A DNA stretch of 64,000 nt, from the NCBI GenBank assembly GCA_002104985.1, contig MCGO01000041.1, positions 1 through 64,000 on the forward strand, in the 5' to 3' direction. Below are positions 31,422 to 43,582 of this stretch, in pieces; positions within the stretch are counted from its first letter, which is position 1; each line of letters opens with the position of its first letter. The notes under the pieces are model-generated. The model was not told where the DNA came from. It was given only the letters and a program-made list of their open reading frames with translations, and did no database searches. The translations under genes and the position numbers were made by a program. The DNA comes from Rhizoclosmatium globosum. Its lineage: Eukaryota > Chytridiomycota > Chytridiomycetes > Chytridiales > Chytriomycetaceae.

Positions 31422-32645
31422 TTAATCCCAGAACGAACCGCCGGCCTCATCTTCCTTCCAAGTGTTAGAGTTTGACGGAGTAGGAGCCTTCAAAGCAGCC
31501 AAACGCTGTTTCTCCAAAATGGCACCCCTCTTCATGGCTTCTTGCACTGCCTTTTCTTTTGCAAGGGCAGCGGCAGCTTCTCGCTTGAATTCCTGCCTTC
31601 TTTGTTCCTGAAGAATGCGCACAGCTTCCTTCTCCGCCTTCAACTTTTCCGCCTTTCTCTGATTGTTCAGTTGCGTTTTTGTGAGTTGGGAAGCAGGAGG
31701 AGCGGCAGGCTTGACAGGGTATGAGGTGGAATTTGAGGAAGACGACGAAGATCCGACTAAACGAAGAGTAGGAGCCTTTTCTGTGAACGGAAAACGCATT
31801 AGCGCTCAATTGATGAAACTAAGAACTCAACTGGTAGAAGCTCCGTCTGACACTCTCGTCCATCCGTCATCCAGTTCTTCCTTTTCTTGGAACTTCAGGA
31901 CCCGGGTTGCGTGGACGGCAGATTCCGAGTCATCATCCGAGTCGGAAGAAAGATCGATTCGTTGCGTAGCAGGAACAACAATCAGCTTTGGTTTGATGAG
32001 ATCATCTTGCTGAATCGATTGTGGTTGAGTAGAAGGAGACGCGTGTTTTCTCGCTGGAGTGATTGGCACCGGCTCGACTTGTTTCGGCGGATCAGCAACT
32101 GCGACAGAGGCCCAGGAAGTTGAGGTTGAACCCTTGTCCTTCTTCTTCTTTTGGGATGATTGAGGTTGTTGGTGTTGGTTTGAATTGAGATTGAGGGAGG
32201 GAAAGGGATCCTCGGTGGACTTTGGCTTCTCGTCCTTAGGGTTAACTTGATTGATTTGAGTTTGAGTCTGTGATTGAAGGGCGGCTGCGAAGGAGATGTC
32301 ATCGTTTCCAACTTGGACATCCTTGACCTTCTTTGCCTTCTTCTTCTTTTGTTGTTGTTGTTGTTCTTTCGAAGTCGAAGAAGAAGGAGACTGGATCAAG
32401 GGTTCTTGTTGCTGTGATTTAATTGGCTGGCTGTCACTTTGTTTGACTGGGTCGGTTGTTGTTGGTTGTTGCGGGTTTGTCTTTGCCTTCTTCTTCTTCT
32501 TCTTCGCGGCTGCTTCGGAGGTGGCTGTACTTGACGTGGAAGCAGAGCCCTTTCCTTTGGAGAGGAAGGCAACTGCGAGGCCTGCTGCGAGGCCGGCCCC
32601 AAGAACAAATGCGCTGATCACGGTTGTCAAAGAGGATGTCTCCAT
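31422..32645 (-). CDS. Membrane-anchored coiled-coil protein, low complexity, unknown function
   Basis: Start METSSLTT at 32645 followed by one N-terminal helix (VISAFVLGAGLAAGLAVAFL), then Ser/Thr and a Lys run (KKKKKKAKTNPQQ). A long Gln/Lys/Ser-rich middle follows (EQQQQQKKKKAKKVKD), then acidic SSDSDDDSESAVHATRVLKF and KEELDDGWTRVSDGAS. A 51-bp intron (31781-31831) leads to the last exon with a strong coiled coil (TKTQLNNQRKAEKLKAEKEA, AVRILQEQRRQEFKREAAAA) and the end SFWD. The layout resembles small ER-anchored or ribosome-associated fungal proteins, but no family is recognised. It sits between two receptor-like genes: 92 bp downstream of its stop codon is the start codon of one, and 73 bp upstream of its own start is the start codon of the other. 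Confidence 0.65.
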
Positions 32646-32718
32646 TTGTGTCAAAACAACTTGGCCACAACTATCTCATTTGATTCTGTAATCCTGTGGA
32701 AATCTATCAACATTATTT

Positions 32719-35700
32719 ATGCGTAAATCACTTGTGTGGGCCTCTCCGCTCGCGAAGGCAATCTTCCTGCTCTTTGCTTCTTCTTCTCTCGCTCGTCCCA
32801 CTGCGCTGCCATCGGATCTGGATGCCGACTTTGAAGGACAAACCAACAATATAACTTCGTGCCTTGATTCTTCTTACGCCGTCAAGCACGGATGGGCTTC
32901 TTTCTCCAACTTTACTGTAAGCCCACTTTTTTGTTACTTAATAACCTTAAAACCTAATCTAAAAACCAGCAAGGGAAACGGGAAATTGAGCTAGAAGTGG
33001 ACTGGTGGTAAAGATTCTGCTACTCTGATCTTCATGTTCAACTCCAACGCTGATATACCATCATAGGGATTCCGGCATCATGGCTCCTCAAATTATGTAT
33101 TATCTACTGACTGACGTCATGGGATATAAAGTAGAGTAAGTTTTTGAGTCGCACACAAACCAGTTATTGTTTGAGGAGACATTGAACTGGTTATTGTCAC
33201 AGCTTCAAGGTGTACGACGGCGGCTCAAGCACAGGGCGTCGACTGAATTACGGCACGGTTGACCTTGTGTTGGAGCTTTGGCAATCAGACGCAAGCTCTT
33301 GGTACCAACAATACATCCAATTGGATTCTACTGTCCTGTCCTACGGATCAATAGGCTATTCGGGTCGCGTTGGCCTCTATTTTCCGTCATATATGTGGGA
33401 CCAGCACCCTGAATATAACTGGCTTGATTATTTCAAAGCGCTTAATTACTCGGGAATCCAAAACCTCTTTCCACGGGCTGGCACAGCCCCAGTTGGGACA
33501 AAGAGCGACGGGACCGTAATTTGCGATGGCGATGTTACTTTGTGCTCAAATGGAACTTACAAGCCAGCTTGGTACAAACCGGCGGATAACAACTATTTTG
33601 CAGAAATCTGGTGCAACCGTCCAACCAACACACCATATTACTTTCAGCGTCTGATTGATGGTCTCAAACTAAACCTCACTATGGTATTTTTGTCTGATAA
33701 CGGATTTAGCTACATGGCCGACGCGTACTCCAAGAAACAGCCTTTTCTTTACTACAATTGGCGTCCAACTGTCACTGTCTCTCAGTTCAACTTTACTCGA
33801 ATGATATTCCCAGACGACGTCCTCGGTGACTTTAAACTCTTTCAAGCCAGTAAATATTCTTTCACTTTTTCAGTTCAATCGCGTTTTAATTTCGTTTGAT
33901 TTTAGACCCAAGTACATATCCTCTCACAACAGACATCCCCGTCGAAACATTGTTCAAAGCAACCTCTACCCGGTTTTCAAAAGACTTTCCAGAACTATCA
34001 TACCTTGTGTCCAAGTTCCTTCTTTCCGATCGAGACATCAAATCGATGCTCGCGAAACTCGGCCCTAACGTTGCCGCCTGGTCTGACCCAAGTTACGCTG
34101 ACGCAACATGTACATGGTTAAAACAAAACGAGGACATTTGGGGAACTTGGATCCCACCCCCACCCCAAATATTCACAAAGTGTCCAATCGGAACGGGTCG
34201 ATACCTTGTCAACTCACTATGGGTTTGCATCGCTTGTCCCGTCGGGACGTACAATCTGAACGAAACAACGTCTCAACAGTGTACAGACTGTCTCGCAAAC
34301 GCAAATTGTCTCGGCGGTGCGATAATGACTATTTCGGCAAACCATTGGATGTCGGAGATTCCTGCCTTGGAAAATATCACGGGAGACTATATCCCTGATA
34401 TACATGATTGTCCGTACAAGAAGCAGTGCTGTCCGAATGGGAACTGCACGTCTGATAAAGTTTGTGCTGACGAGTTTGGCGGTCCATTGTGTGTAGAGTG
34501 TAAGGATTCTGAGATGTTTGCGTGGAATCAAAAATGCTTGAATTGTAGTGGACCTGGGGTGAGCTTTTTCTTGACACTGTTTATGCCGCTGCTTGTCACG
34601 ATTGGGATTTTGTATTTACCATCATTCCATGCTTCGGAGATGGAACAATTTTGCTTCTATTATCAGGTTGTCAATTTGATCTTTAGTGGAGGAATTGGCG
34701 AGGTTATTGGATGGGATGGAATGAACACCATCTTGGCGCTTTTCTCGCTTGATATTGAGGCTCTTGTCTTTGATTGTCCCTTGCCGATTAAAGGCGTCGC
34801 AAAGCACTTTTTTCGGTTTGCACTTCCTCTACTCTTTGTGTCATACTTCCTGTTCTTCTACGCCCTCGTTACTCTATTTCCTTCGCTGAAGGCGTACCTA
34901 CCCCAGAGGTCAGTTCAATTTTTTTAAATGTGCTATCCCGAAGTTTAACATCCTAAATATAGAATTGCAAAACAAAATATGAACGTACTCTTTTCCCGTG
35001 CATTCGTCCTTGTCTTCAACTTCATCTTTATGCCACTCGTCGAAGCATCTTTAGTTCTTGTTGAATGTGTCGACATTGAGCACCACTCAGTCCTATACAA
35101 AATTCCGTCAATTGAATGCTATAGCCAACAACACGCGGGCCCTGCAGCTTTTGCCTACATTGTACTTATCATACTCTTATTTATCTATCCAGCCGGACTT
35201 CTGTCGACACTCTTATTCCTCAGGACGAAGGGCCGTATTTTGCACCACCACTCCGATGAGACCCACAACCCCATGGACCGCATTATCGAGCCGTTCTATA
35301 TTTCATACCGTCCCTCTTACTTTTTTATGGAGGCTGTTCAAGTCTGGGAGCGAGCAATTATTGTCCTTTGCTTCACATACTTACATCATGCTGGTGACGA
35401 AGCAACATCCGTCCCGTATCTAGGAATCTTTATAACCATCTGCTTGATAAGAATCTACATTCAACCTTTCAAGAACGAATCCCTGTTGTATTTATCACGA
35501 GAAATCGGAATTAGCTTCATTGCTCTCCTTTTCCTGAACCAGTACGCGAATCACGTTGGGCAACAAAAACCTACCGTGTTCATTTTGTTTTTGATGGTGT
35601 TCCCGGTTGTAAATCATCTGCTTCGATGGGCGGCGATGACATATCGCCTTCCAGGACATTTGGACGGCGGCAGTGAAATGGATGTTGGTGGTGGTAGCGG

Positions 35701-35896
35701 AGCAGACGCCAGCATCAAGAACAAAAGCAACGCGTCACTTAGAAAGTCAGCGAGTGATGCTGAACTTGTACCAGTTTTACAGCGGCAAAATAGTCGAGAC
35801 TTGTTGAGGGCAGTAACCAAAAATGTTGGTGGTGTACAATATAACGCAGTGTCGCTTGGAACCAATCTACCGATCAAAACAGGGAATATAGAATAA
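32719..35896 (+). CDS. Receptor-like protein: glycine-betaine-type substrate-binding domain, Cys-rich stalk, multi-span membrane domain
   Basis: Start MRKSLVWASPLAKAIFLLFA (signal peptide). The extracellular part is a periplasmic-binding-protein fold of OpuAC/ProX type: VDWWDSGIMAPQIMYYLLTD, GYKVDFKVYDGG, YGTVDLVLELWQSDASSWY, IGYSGRVGLYFPSYM, then KPADNNYFAEIWCNRP and lobe-crossing segments. A Cys-rich stalk follows (CPIGTGRYLV, CIACPVGTYNLN, CCPNGNCTSDKVCADEFGG). Membrane helices include FFLTLFMPLLVTIGILYL, FALPLLFVSYFLFFYALV, FVLVFNFIFMPLVEASLVLV, FAYIVLIILLFIYPAGLL and FILFLMVFPVVNHLLRW. The tail is Ser-rich (SNASLRKSASDAELVPVLQR). Introns include about 32919-32969 and 34914-34961. Ligand sensing of osmolyte-like compounds is inferred from the fold. 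The membrane part aligns by eye with that of the divergent neighbour. Confidence 0.82.
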
Positions 35897-36227
35897 CTGC
35901 CTTTTCACTCGATTTCATAATATCTGTATTCAAATTAAAACTTATATTTCAAGAATAAACTAAGAAAGTGAAGAAAAAGTACAACCAAAACAGATGACAG
36001 TGTTGAAGCGAGCAGGACTTATTGGAGTTGGAGCCGAGGGACTTTACGCTGTATATCTCAGTGATTTAAATGTACCGTTACAAGGTCGAGAAGGTTTCGA
36101 GCACAAAACACAGCAGAGGAAGTGTACAATGAAACGAAGAAGATATTTGAGAAGTAATTGCCAAAGAAGTAATCATGTCCTAATTAATGGATATATTCAT
36201 TTTTCATACAGAATAACAACATTTAAA
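35897..36227. other. 331-bp intergenic region, nothing recognised
   Basis: Only a short ORF at 35994-36431 that runs into the next gene in another frame. Probably 5' UTR and promoter. Confidence 0.4.
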
Positions 36228-36931
36228 ATGGCCAGTTTGCTCACCATCATTTCAGCAGATCCAGTGGGAGTACTGTCAAAGGCATCAGTTTTCAGTTTCA
36301 TTGCGTTTGCTGTGTTCAATGGCCTCAATCCAGGAAAGAGGGCGATGCAGGTGAAACCTCCTCCTAATATGCGAACTACTCTGATCATAAGCACAGACTT
36401 CAATCTTAAGCGACTTTATCTTTGGTATTAAATCATCTACTCTTGGCTTTGTTGCGTTATACGTCCTCGCTGTTTTGTTTGGTGCACCACTCACGAAGTA
36501 AGGGTTTCTACTTTGATATTCTTCAACAATCAGGTCAATAATGATCTCATCAGAAAGACGGAGCGTACTTTTTGGACCGTCCTGTGGATCGTTTCATTAT
36601 CCGTGTTTCCTATTTCGCTGAGAATTCACGCTGCGGGGCAGAATTGGAATCATGTATTCCGCATTTTTCATAAGTAAGAGAGTTTCGCGTGAATTCTGAT
36701 GGACACCACTCTTATTGGCGCGTTAGGTCGAATTCATCAGTTGTCGTGTACCAGTATCAACTCCTAGGGACGTTAATTGGGGCCTGGGTCGGTTGTTTTT
36801 GTTTACCATTAGACTGGAACGTACAATGGAAGCTCTACCCTATTCCTGTCGCGATCGGAGCAGTCTTTGGGACGATTGGAGGTATTCTTGTTGGACAAGG
36901 ATTGAGTTTGGTCCGAAAACTAAGCAAATAA
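36228..36931 (+). CDS. GPI-anchor biosynthesis protein PIG-F-like
   Basis: PIG-F stabilises the enzymes that add ethanolamine phosphate to GPI in the ER. It has no known enzymatic activity of its own. The gene is split by about three short introns (near 36350-36430, 36498-36532 and 36674-36726). Start MASLLTIISADPVG. Hydrophobic helices: SFIAFAVFNGLNPGKRAM, LGFVALYVLAVLFGAPLT (the FGAP motif is typical), TFWTVLWIVSLSVFPISLR and YQYQLLGTLIGAWVGCFCLP. The next segment, LDWNVQWKLYPIP, matches the conserved PLDW...QxWP loop. The end GAVFGTIGGILVGQGLSLVR is the last membrane segment. Exon limits are approximate. Confidence 0.8.
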
Positions 36932-37125
36932 AGTAATTAAACGACTCTGATAAGCATTCCTCTTTCTTATGCTTAGTTTTGGATGCTTTGGCTGTCCGAA
37001 GAAGGTTAAAGAAAGGCTTTGCATTCCCAACAAACATCCAAGAGAAAAAAGCAAAAAAAGGCAAGTCCAACAACGAATGCATCAACGACATACCACCAGT
37101 CTAACCATCCCGTTTGATACATTAG

Positions 37126-38267
<1,142 letters not shown>

Positions 38268-38414
38268 AGTATTTGACGTCATCGCATCTAATTATGAGCT
38301 TTTCCTTGTTTTTTTGAACCATATGTCATGATTGTTTTGGGTGATAAAGAAGCGAGAGGCATTTTCTCCAGCGTTATCCATGATTCCTTATTTTTCATTT
38401 CTGTATTTCAAAAG

Positions 38415-40737
38415 ATGACTGCACTTTCACGTCGGGCTGAACTTGAGCAAGTCTTGGAAAACGACATTGCTGAACTCGCCCAACTTCAAGAGAGTCTGCA
38501 GAAGACAAATGTTTTGACGGAGAGAATGGTTGTCGTCTTCCCCAGTCGAAAGTGCTAACCTGTCAATTGCTAGGGAGGGATGCTCACTTCTTTCGAAGAC
38601 CGCCTGGCGAAACTAGAATCCTCAATTCTGCCTATTCATAAATCGACTAAACATTTGACCAAGTTGCACGAGAGTACGTGTTGACTATGAGTTTTTGCTT
38701 TGGCTGATGGTACAGTTTAGACATTGAAAAGTCCCTTGACCATGTGGATGAAATCGTGAGCCAGCTTGGACTTGGAGCTCGTGAAGATATTTACATCTCG
38801 AAGGGGTACGCGTATTTGCTCGTTTCCGTTGGGCAGTGTTTGACGCGTTATTTCATTTCAGACCAACAAAGAATGAGGACGTCACAGAATACCTTACATG
38901 TGTCGCCAAACTGAAAGATGCCTTGAATCACCTCACTAGTCTCCAGTACAAATCGTCTGAGAACGCCACAATGAAGCTCAAACTTGTGTTGACGAAGGCC
39001 CACTTCCACATTGACACACTCTTCCGCAAAAAGCTTTCATCACTCAGCAATCCTATTGATATTACTCCTGATAATGGTGCTCAGCTTCCCAAAATCTCTG
39101 AAGCTGATATGGAGGAACTGGTTCTGCTGACAGGACAATTAGCCCCACTGGATCGAATCATTTCCGATAACAGTGACGTGTATGAGCATTTGAAAACGTA
39201 TACGGACGTGCGTAGCGTGTATTTGGTCAAGTCGTTGGCTACATTGGCGACACTATCAGGCAGTTCGGCCAGAAGCTCTGCAGTATACACGAAAGGAAGC
39301 TCGCCATTTATTTCATACACGCTCTACTTTCTTCGGATGTGTAAAGTAAGTTTCTCGGCTGGATGGCTTTCACATCATTTTAACACGTTACGTCAGGCTG
39401 AAAAGGCGTTGATCCAGAAACTTATCATCAAACCGCAAGCACAAGCTTGTTACTTGTCGACTATTGCCGCTGCGACTGAGGTATTCACTGAAACGGGAGA
39501 GTCCATCATTTCCCGAGTGAAACGGAGCATCCAAAAGAGAGAGTATATCGACTTGTATATGCTCATTGACGTCTGCGCAAACTTGTCCGAATACCTGAAG
39601 CAGTATGATACTATCGTTGCTGTACGTTTTCTTTGTTCACACTGCCTCATCTTACACTATTCCAAAGTTCTCCGGTAACAAAGGCGCGGAAATCACAGAA
39701 CTAGTTTCGAACAGTCGAGTTATTATCTTGTTTTTCTTTCGGTGAGTAATTGAAGTTGCCATTCCAGGATTCTAATGAGCGCTAATCTCTATTCGTCTCT
39801 CAGCGACTTTTGTGAGGAAATCAAACAGCTAGAGCCTCCAAACAGTAAAGCACAGCTTCCGGTTGACGGAACAGTCCATGAAATTTCCAGTGTTACTCTG
39901 AATATCGTTCGTCGAATTCTGGAATATGAAACCGCTCTCAACACGATGCTACTGGAAGGTCACGGAGCTGCTAACCTGACTGCAACGAATATCAAAGCCT
40001 TGTGTAAAGAGTTTCTGACCCATTTGTATGCCAACTTGGAGTCAAAAGCCAAAGTATACAAACGTTCTATTTTGGGAACTGTCTTCCTGATCAACAATTA
40101 CCATTTTAGTAAGTTTGTTGGAGCGACTTTCTTTGCGAACTTATACTTGATGCAGTTATGAAGCAAATCAAGTCAATGGGGCCTATTCTTCCTGAAAGCG
40201 AGTCAGAGTTTGAAAAGGCGTTTGTCAAACAGAAGGACATCTACAAAGCCAGTTGGACGCCATGTTATCAGTACTTGATGGATCAAACCAAGATTGAAGG
40301 AGGTACTGATTCCGGACTTTCACTCATTCTGTTCTAAAGCATAGCACAGGAGTGGTAGTGACGAATCTCTCCAAGCAGCAACGGGAATCTATCAAAGACC
40401 GTTTTAAAAACTTCAACGCTGAGATTGATTCCATGTACGCTGTACAAAAGGCGTTCGTAATTGCCGACCTCGAGCTGCGGAATGCCATCATCAAGGACGT
40501 GAAAGACGTTCTATTGCCACTCTACAATCAATTCCTTGAAAAATACACACACATTGAATTCACGGTGCGTTGCATAATTTGATAGATTCATCTCTAATAT
40601 ATGTTCCTCTGATTGATATACAACAGAAGAACAAGTCAAAATACATCAAATATGACAGAATTGGATTGGAAGCTTTGGTGGACGGGTTCTTCACAGGGAC
40701 GACAGATGCATTGGAGAAAAAGTTCTTCCCGATTTGA
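38415..40737 (+). CDS. Exocyst subunit Exo70
   Basis: Tethers secretory vesicles at the plasma membrane, together with the other exocyst subunits, and binds phosphoinositides. Start MTALSRRAELEQVLENDIAE gives an N-terminal coiled coil; then GMLTSFEDRLAKLESSILPI, THLTKLHENIEKSLDHVDEI-like and YISKGPTKNEDVTEYL. The middle reads KDALNHLTSLQYKSSENATM and LKTYTDVRSVYLVKSL. C-terminal helical rods include FLINNYHFIMKQIK-like, KQQRESIKDRFKNFNAEID and GLEALVDGFFTGTTDALEKK. It ends FFPI. About nine small introns are distributed through the gene (for example near 39340-39395, 39620-39667 and 40585-40624). The neighbour on the same strand is a syntaxin, a partner class in exocytosis. Confidence 0.92.
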
Positions 40738-40829
40738 TGTAGAGTGTGGTCTTTTGAACGGAATAAATATTTGACAATCTTTATCGGAAAATCACTTCCT
40801 GACGAGCTGGCCATCTCTTCTCACGGAGT

Positions 40830-42044
40830 ATGAGAGACCGAACAGCAAATCTTAAGTCCGGAGCGGCTGACGCACCGAGCAATGCCACTCCGCCACCTGC
40901 AGATGACAAACCTGTCACGGAAGCTAAACGTGTGGAATCAACCAAAAAAGCGAAGGAGGCCACAGTCGCCCCTGAAAAGAGTGCTCCGGCAGAAACAGGA
41001 GAAGACTCAGAGGAAATGAAAGCCTTCTTCAACGAAGTGTGTAACTTGACAGTTTACGCCACCAAAACCTGATGACCAACCCTTTCATTTTTAAACCCAC
41101 CCAGATTGAAACAATCCGAGACGACATTACAACAGTTAAAAAGACAATCGATCAAATCCAATCCGCTCATGAAAACGCGTTGAATGTTATCAGCGAAGCC
41201 CAAAGCGCCGAGACGACCAAAGAGCTCGAAAGACTCATGGACCGCGCGAACCAGTTGTCCAGCGGAATCAGAAACCGATTGAAAGCAATGGAAGCAGCCA
41301 ACAAAAAGTTTGCAAAACAGACGAGGAGTGGGGATGCGAGAATCCGAGTCACGCAACATGGTGCCATTGCGAAAAAGTTTTTGGATGTTATGATGGAGTA
41401 CAAGGATATTCAGAAAAAGTATCAGGACAAGTATAAGCAGAGGATGCAGCGGCAATTTTTAATTGGTAGGGTTCTTTGACCCCCAGTTTTTGTTTCTTTC
41501 TTTTGCTCATTTCCCACATACACACAGTGAAACCAAATGCAAGCGAAGCGGAAGTTGAAAAGATGATGAACGACGATAAGGGACCCGTGTTTGCTCAATC
41601 CATTATGCATCAAGGCCAAAAAGCTGAAGCGAAACGAGCCCTCGCTGAAATCCAAGATCGACATGCTGACGTTCAAAGAATTGAGAAAAGTATTATTGTG
41701 AGTTGGCGTGTGTTAATTGTAATGAACGTGTAACTGAACCTCTGGGTGTAGGAACTTCAACAACTCTTTATCGATATGTCTGTGCTCGTCGCAGCTCAAG
41801 GAGAGCTCATTAATCAAATTGAAATTCACGTTGATGATGCTATTGACCAAACTGAGCAGGGAGTAAACGCACTGCACAAGGCAGTGAAGTTACAAAAGAA
41901 GACGCGAAAGGTACTTTGGATTCATTTTAAATCAACATCTACTTACTTTTACATTATCAGAAAATGTGCATCATTATTGGTCTATTGATTGGAGTTTTCT
42001 TGATTATTGGACTGGGTGTATACTTTGGAGTCATCAAGAAGTGA
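40830..42044 (+). CDS. Plasma-membrane syntaxin (t-SNARE, Sso1/syntaxin-1 type)
   Basis: Starts [20 protein letters not shown] with a low-complexity Pro/Ala/Lys region, then [24 protein letters not shown] Habc helices ([20 protein letters not shown] and [19 protein letters not shown]), and a linker. The SNARE motif is [40 protein letters not shown] and [20 protein letters not shown]. The central Gln of the Q-SNARE layer is in VLVAAQGE. The final exon gives a TM anchor [20 protein letters not shown] ending VIKK. Three or four small introns. Drives fusion of exocytic vesicles, and the adjacent upstream gene encodes Exo70. The N-terminal acidic and Lys-rich stretch ([19 protein letters not shown]) is unusually long. 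Confidence 0.9.
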
Positions 42045-42129
42045 TCCATAGTCAATTAGAAACCTTTTCTTGATCAAATATATGCTGTTTATTGCTGCCG
42101 AGTATATATTAATGAATGACAGATCCAAA

Positions 42130-43515
42130 CTATTGTTTGAGTGAAGGTAACTCTCCCGAAATATCTCGGATACTTGGATCGGCTCCAGCTTGTATTAAGA
42201 AATCATAAATATCCCGATTTTCAGTGAGGGAGGCTGTTGAACGTTTGAGACGTGTCAGTTTGAATGCTAAAACAAGTCCTTCTGCTTACCATAATGTAAC
42301 GCCGTCATTCCTTCTTGGTCTTGTACATTCAAATTAGCGCCGTTGGCCACTAGGAGTTCTACTATAGGCTTCCATTCTCTATCGCATGCCTATATTGTAA
42401 CTTTTAGTGTGGGTTTCAAACTCTGCTTTCTCGCACTTCAAATTCTACACATCGAATCCAATCTTCTCAACATATGCGACCCATCTTCTCAACATATGCG
42501 ACCCGTTCCTTGTACTTTCTCCAGATGCCTCTTTGGCGCGAGACCTGTCTTGGCTGTCTCTCGCACACCTATTGTTTCACATATCCTACATTACGAGCTC
42601 GCTTCTCACATTTTCATTTCCTACTCTTTTCTTGTTCTTCTGGTTTCCTACTCGTTTACATTTGTTTATAAAATCCTCAGCGAATCCATGATGCTTCGTC
42701 CACCACCTCAAACTCCAATTTATGCACTCCTCGCATTGGTCAAGCATAACTTTAAATTCTAAGCTTGTTTCCACAATTTGGTTCCTTTTTTCCGTCTCGT
42801 GCTCTCCTCGTCCCTCGCACATAACGAACTCTGCTCGTCCCTCGCACGACATCTCACTCGTTCCTCGCACAATAAATTCAACACTCGTTCTTCGCATCAC
42901 TCAACTCACCCAATGCAGAGCTGTTACCCCATCATCCGGCCGCCCTTGATCCAAATCAATTGTGGGGTTCTTTTTCAGAAAAGCATCCAACAACGAAACG
43001 TCTCCTGTCTGAACCCAATCCAACAACAACTTTTCATCATCTTCTTTGACGACCAGTGCAGACTCATCCGGTTTTTCAAGAGTACTGACAGTAAAACCCA
43101 GTGCCCCATCATCACCATCGGTGTTGTTGTAAATGCTGGAACGGGTAGAAGAAGAAGTTTCATAACCAAAATCGAAGCGTTCTTCAACGAGTTCAGCATA
43201 TTTCAGTCTTGCCATTTCGGGTGTATGGGAAGAGCCCAAGTTGTTCCAGGCATCCCACTTTGCACGGGCTTCAAATGCAAAGAAACCTGTAGTATGAAGT
43301 ATTTTGAAGTAGAAGGAATGAGTGTGATTGATTGATGCAGCACAGTGACAGTACAGAGCAAGAAGTTCTTAGGACAAGGGCAACGCACCAGGAGAGGGAA
43401 CATTGCAGGGACCAACAGTAGCAACCTTATAGAGGGCATAGAGACGAAGGAGGGTTTGCTGGGAGAACGCCGATGGATTTGCTGCCACGAGTTTGGTTGC
43501 CTCGTCAAAGTCCAT
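42130..43515 (-). CDS. Acyl-CoA-binding protein with ankyrin repeats (ACBD6-like)
   Basis: Binds long-chain acyl-CoA through an N-terminal ACB domain: MDFDEATKLVAANPSAFSQQ, LLRLYALYKVATVGPC, and after an intron (43287-43388) FFAFEARAKWDAWNNLGSSH, then EMARLKYAELVEERF. An acidic linker leads to ankyrin repeats: LLLDWVQTGDVSLLDAFLKK, DDGVTALHW, then after an intron ACDREWKPIVELLVANGAN and QDQEGMTALHYASLTENRDI plus YDFLIQAGADPSIRDIS. It ends LPSLKQ. The intron interrupting the ankyrin repeats (42390-42909, 520 bp) is about ten times longer than other introns and carries GTGCGAGGGACGAG-type repeats. ACBD6-like proteins also support N-myristoylation. Confidence 0.88.
42390..42909 (-). repeat. Expanded 520-bp intron with repeated CTCGTCCCTCGCAC units
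   Basis: Splice sites fit exactly in phase (TALHW then ACDREW). On the plus strand the motif CTCGTCCCTCGCAC or close variants occur at about 42807-42900, at least four times (CTCGTCCCTCGCAC twice, then CTCGTTCCTCGCAC and CTCGTTCTTCGCAT). A second motif, CTTCTCAACATATGCGACCC, occurs twice at about 42464-42503. Neither coding sequence nor TIRs were recognised. Confidence 0.7.
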
Positions 43516-43582
43516 TTCGTTTGTTTGTTTCAATAAATAATAATAAATAAGCAGTGAACTGTTGAACAAGAAAGAGATCCGA

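Noticed and set aside
35994..36431. 145-residue ORF starting MTVLKRAGLIGVG
   Set aside because: It passes into the PIG-F start region and past its donor site, so it is likely UTR plus unspliced intron.
42343..42762. 139-residue plus-strand ORF
   Set aside because: It lies mostly in the expanded intron of the ACBD6-like gene, and its hydrophobic pattern comes from pyrimidine-rich repeats.
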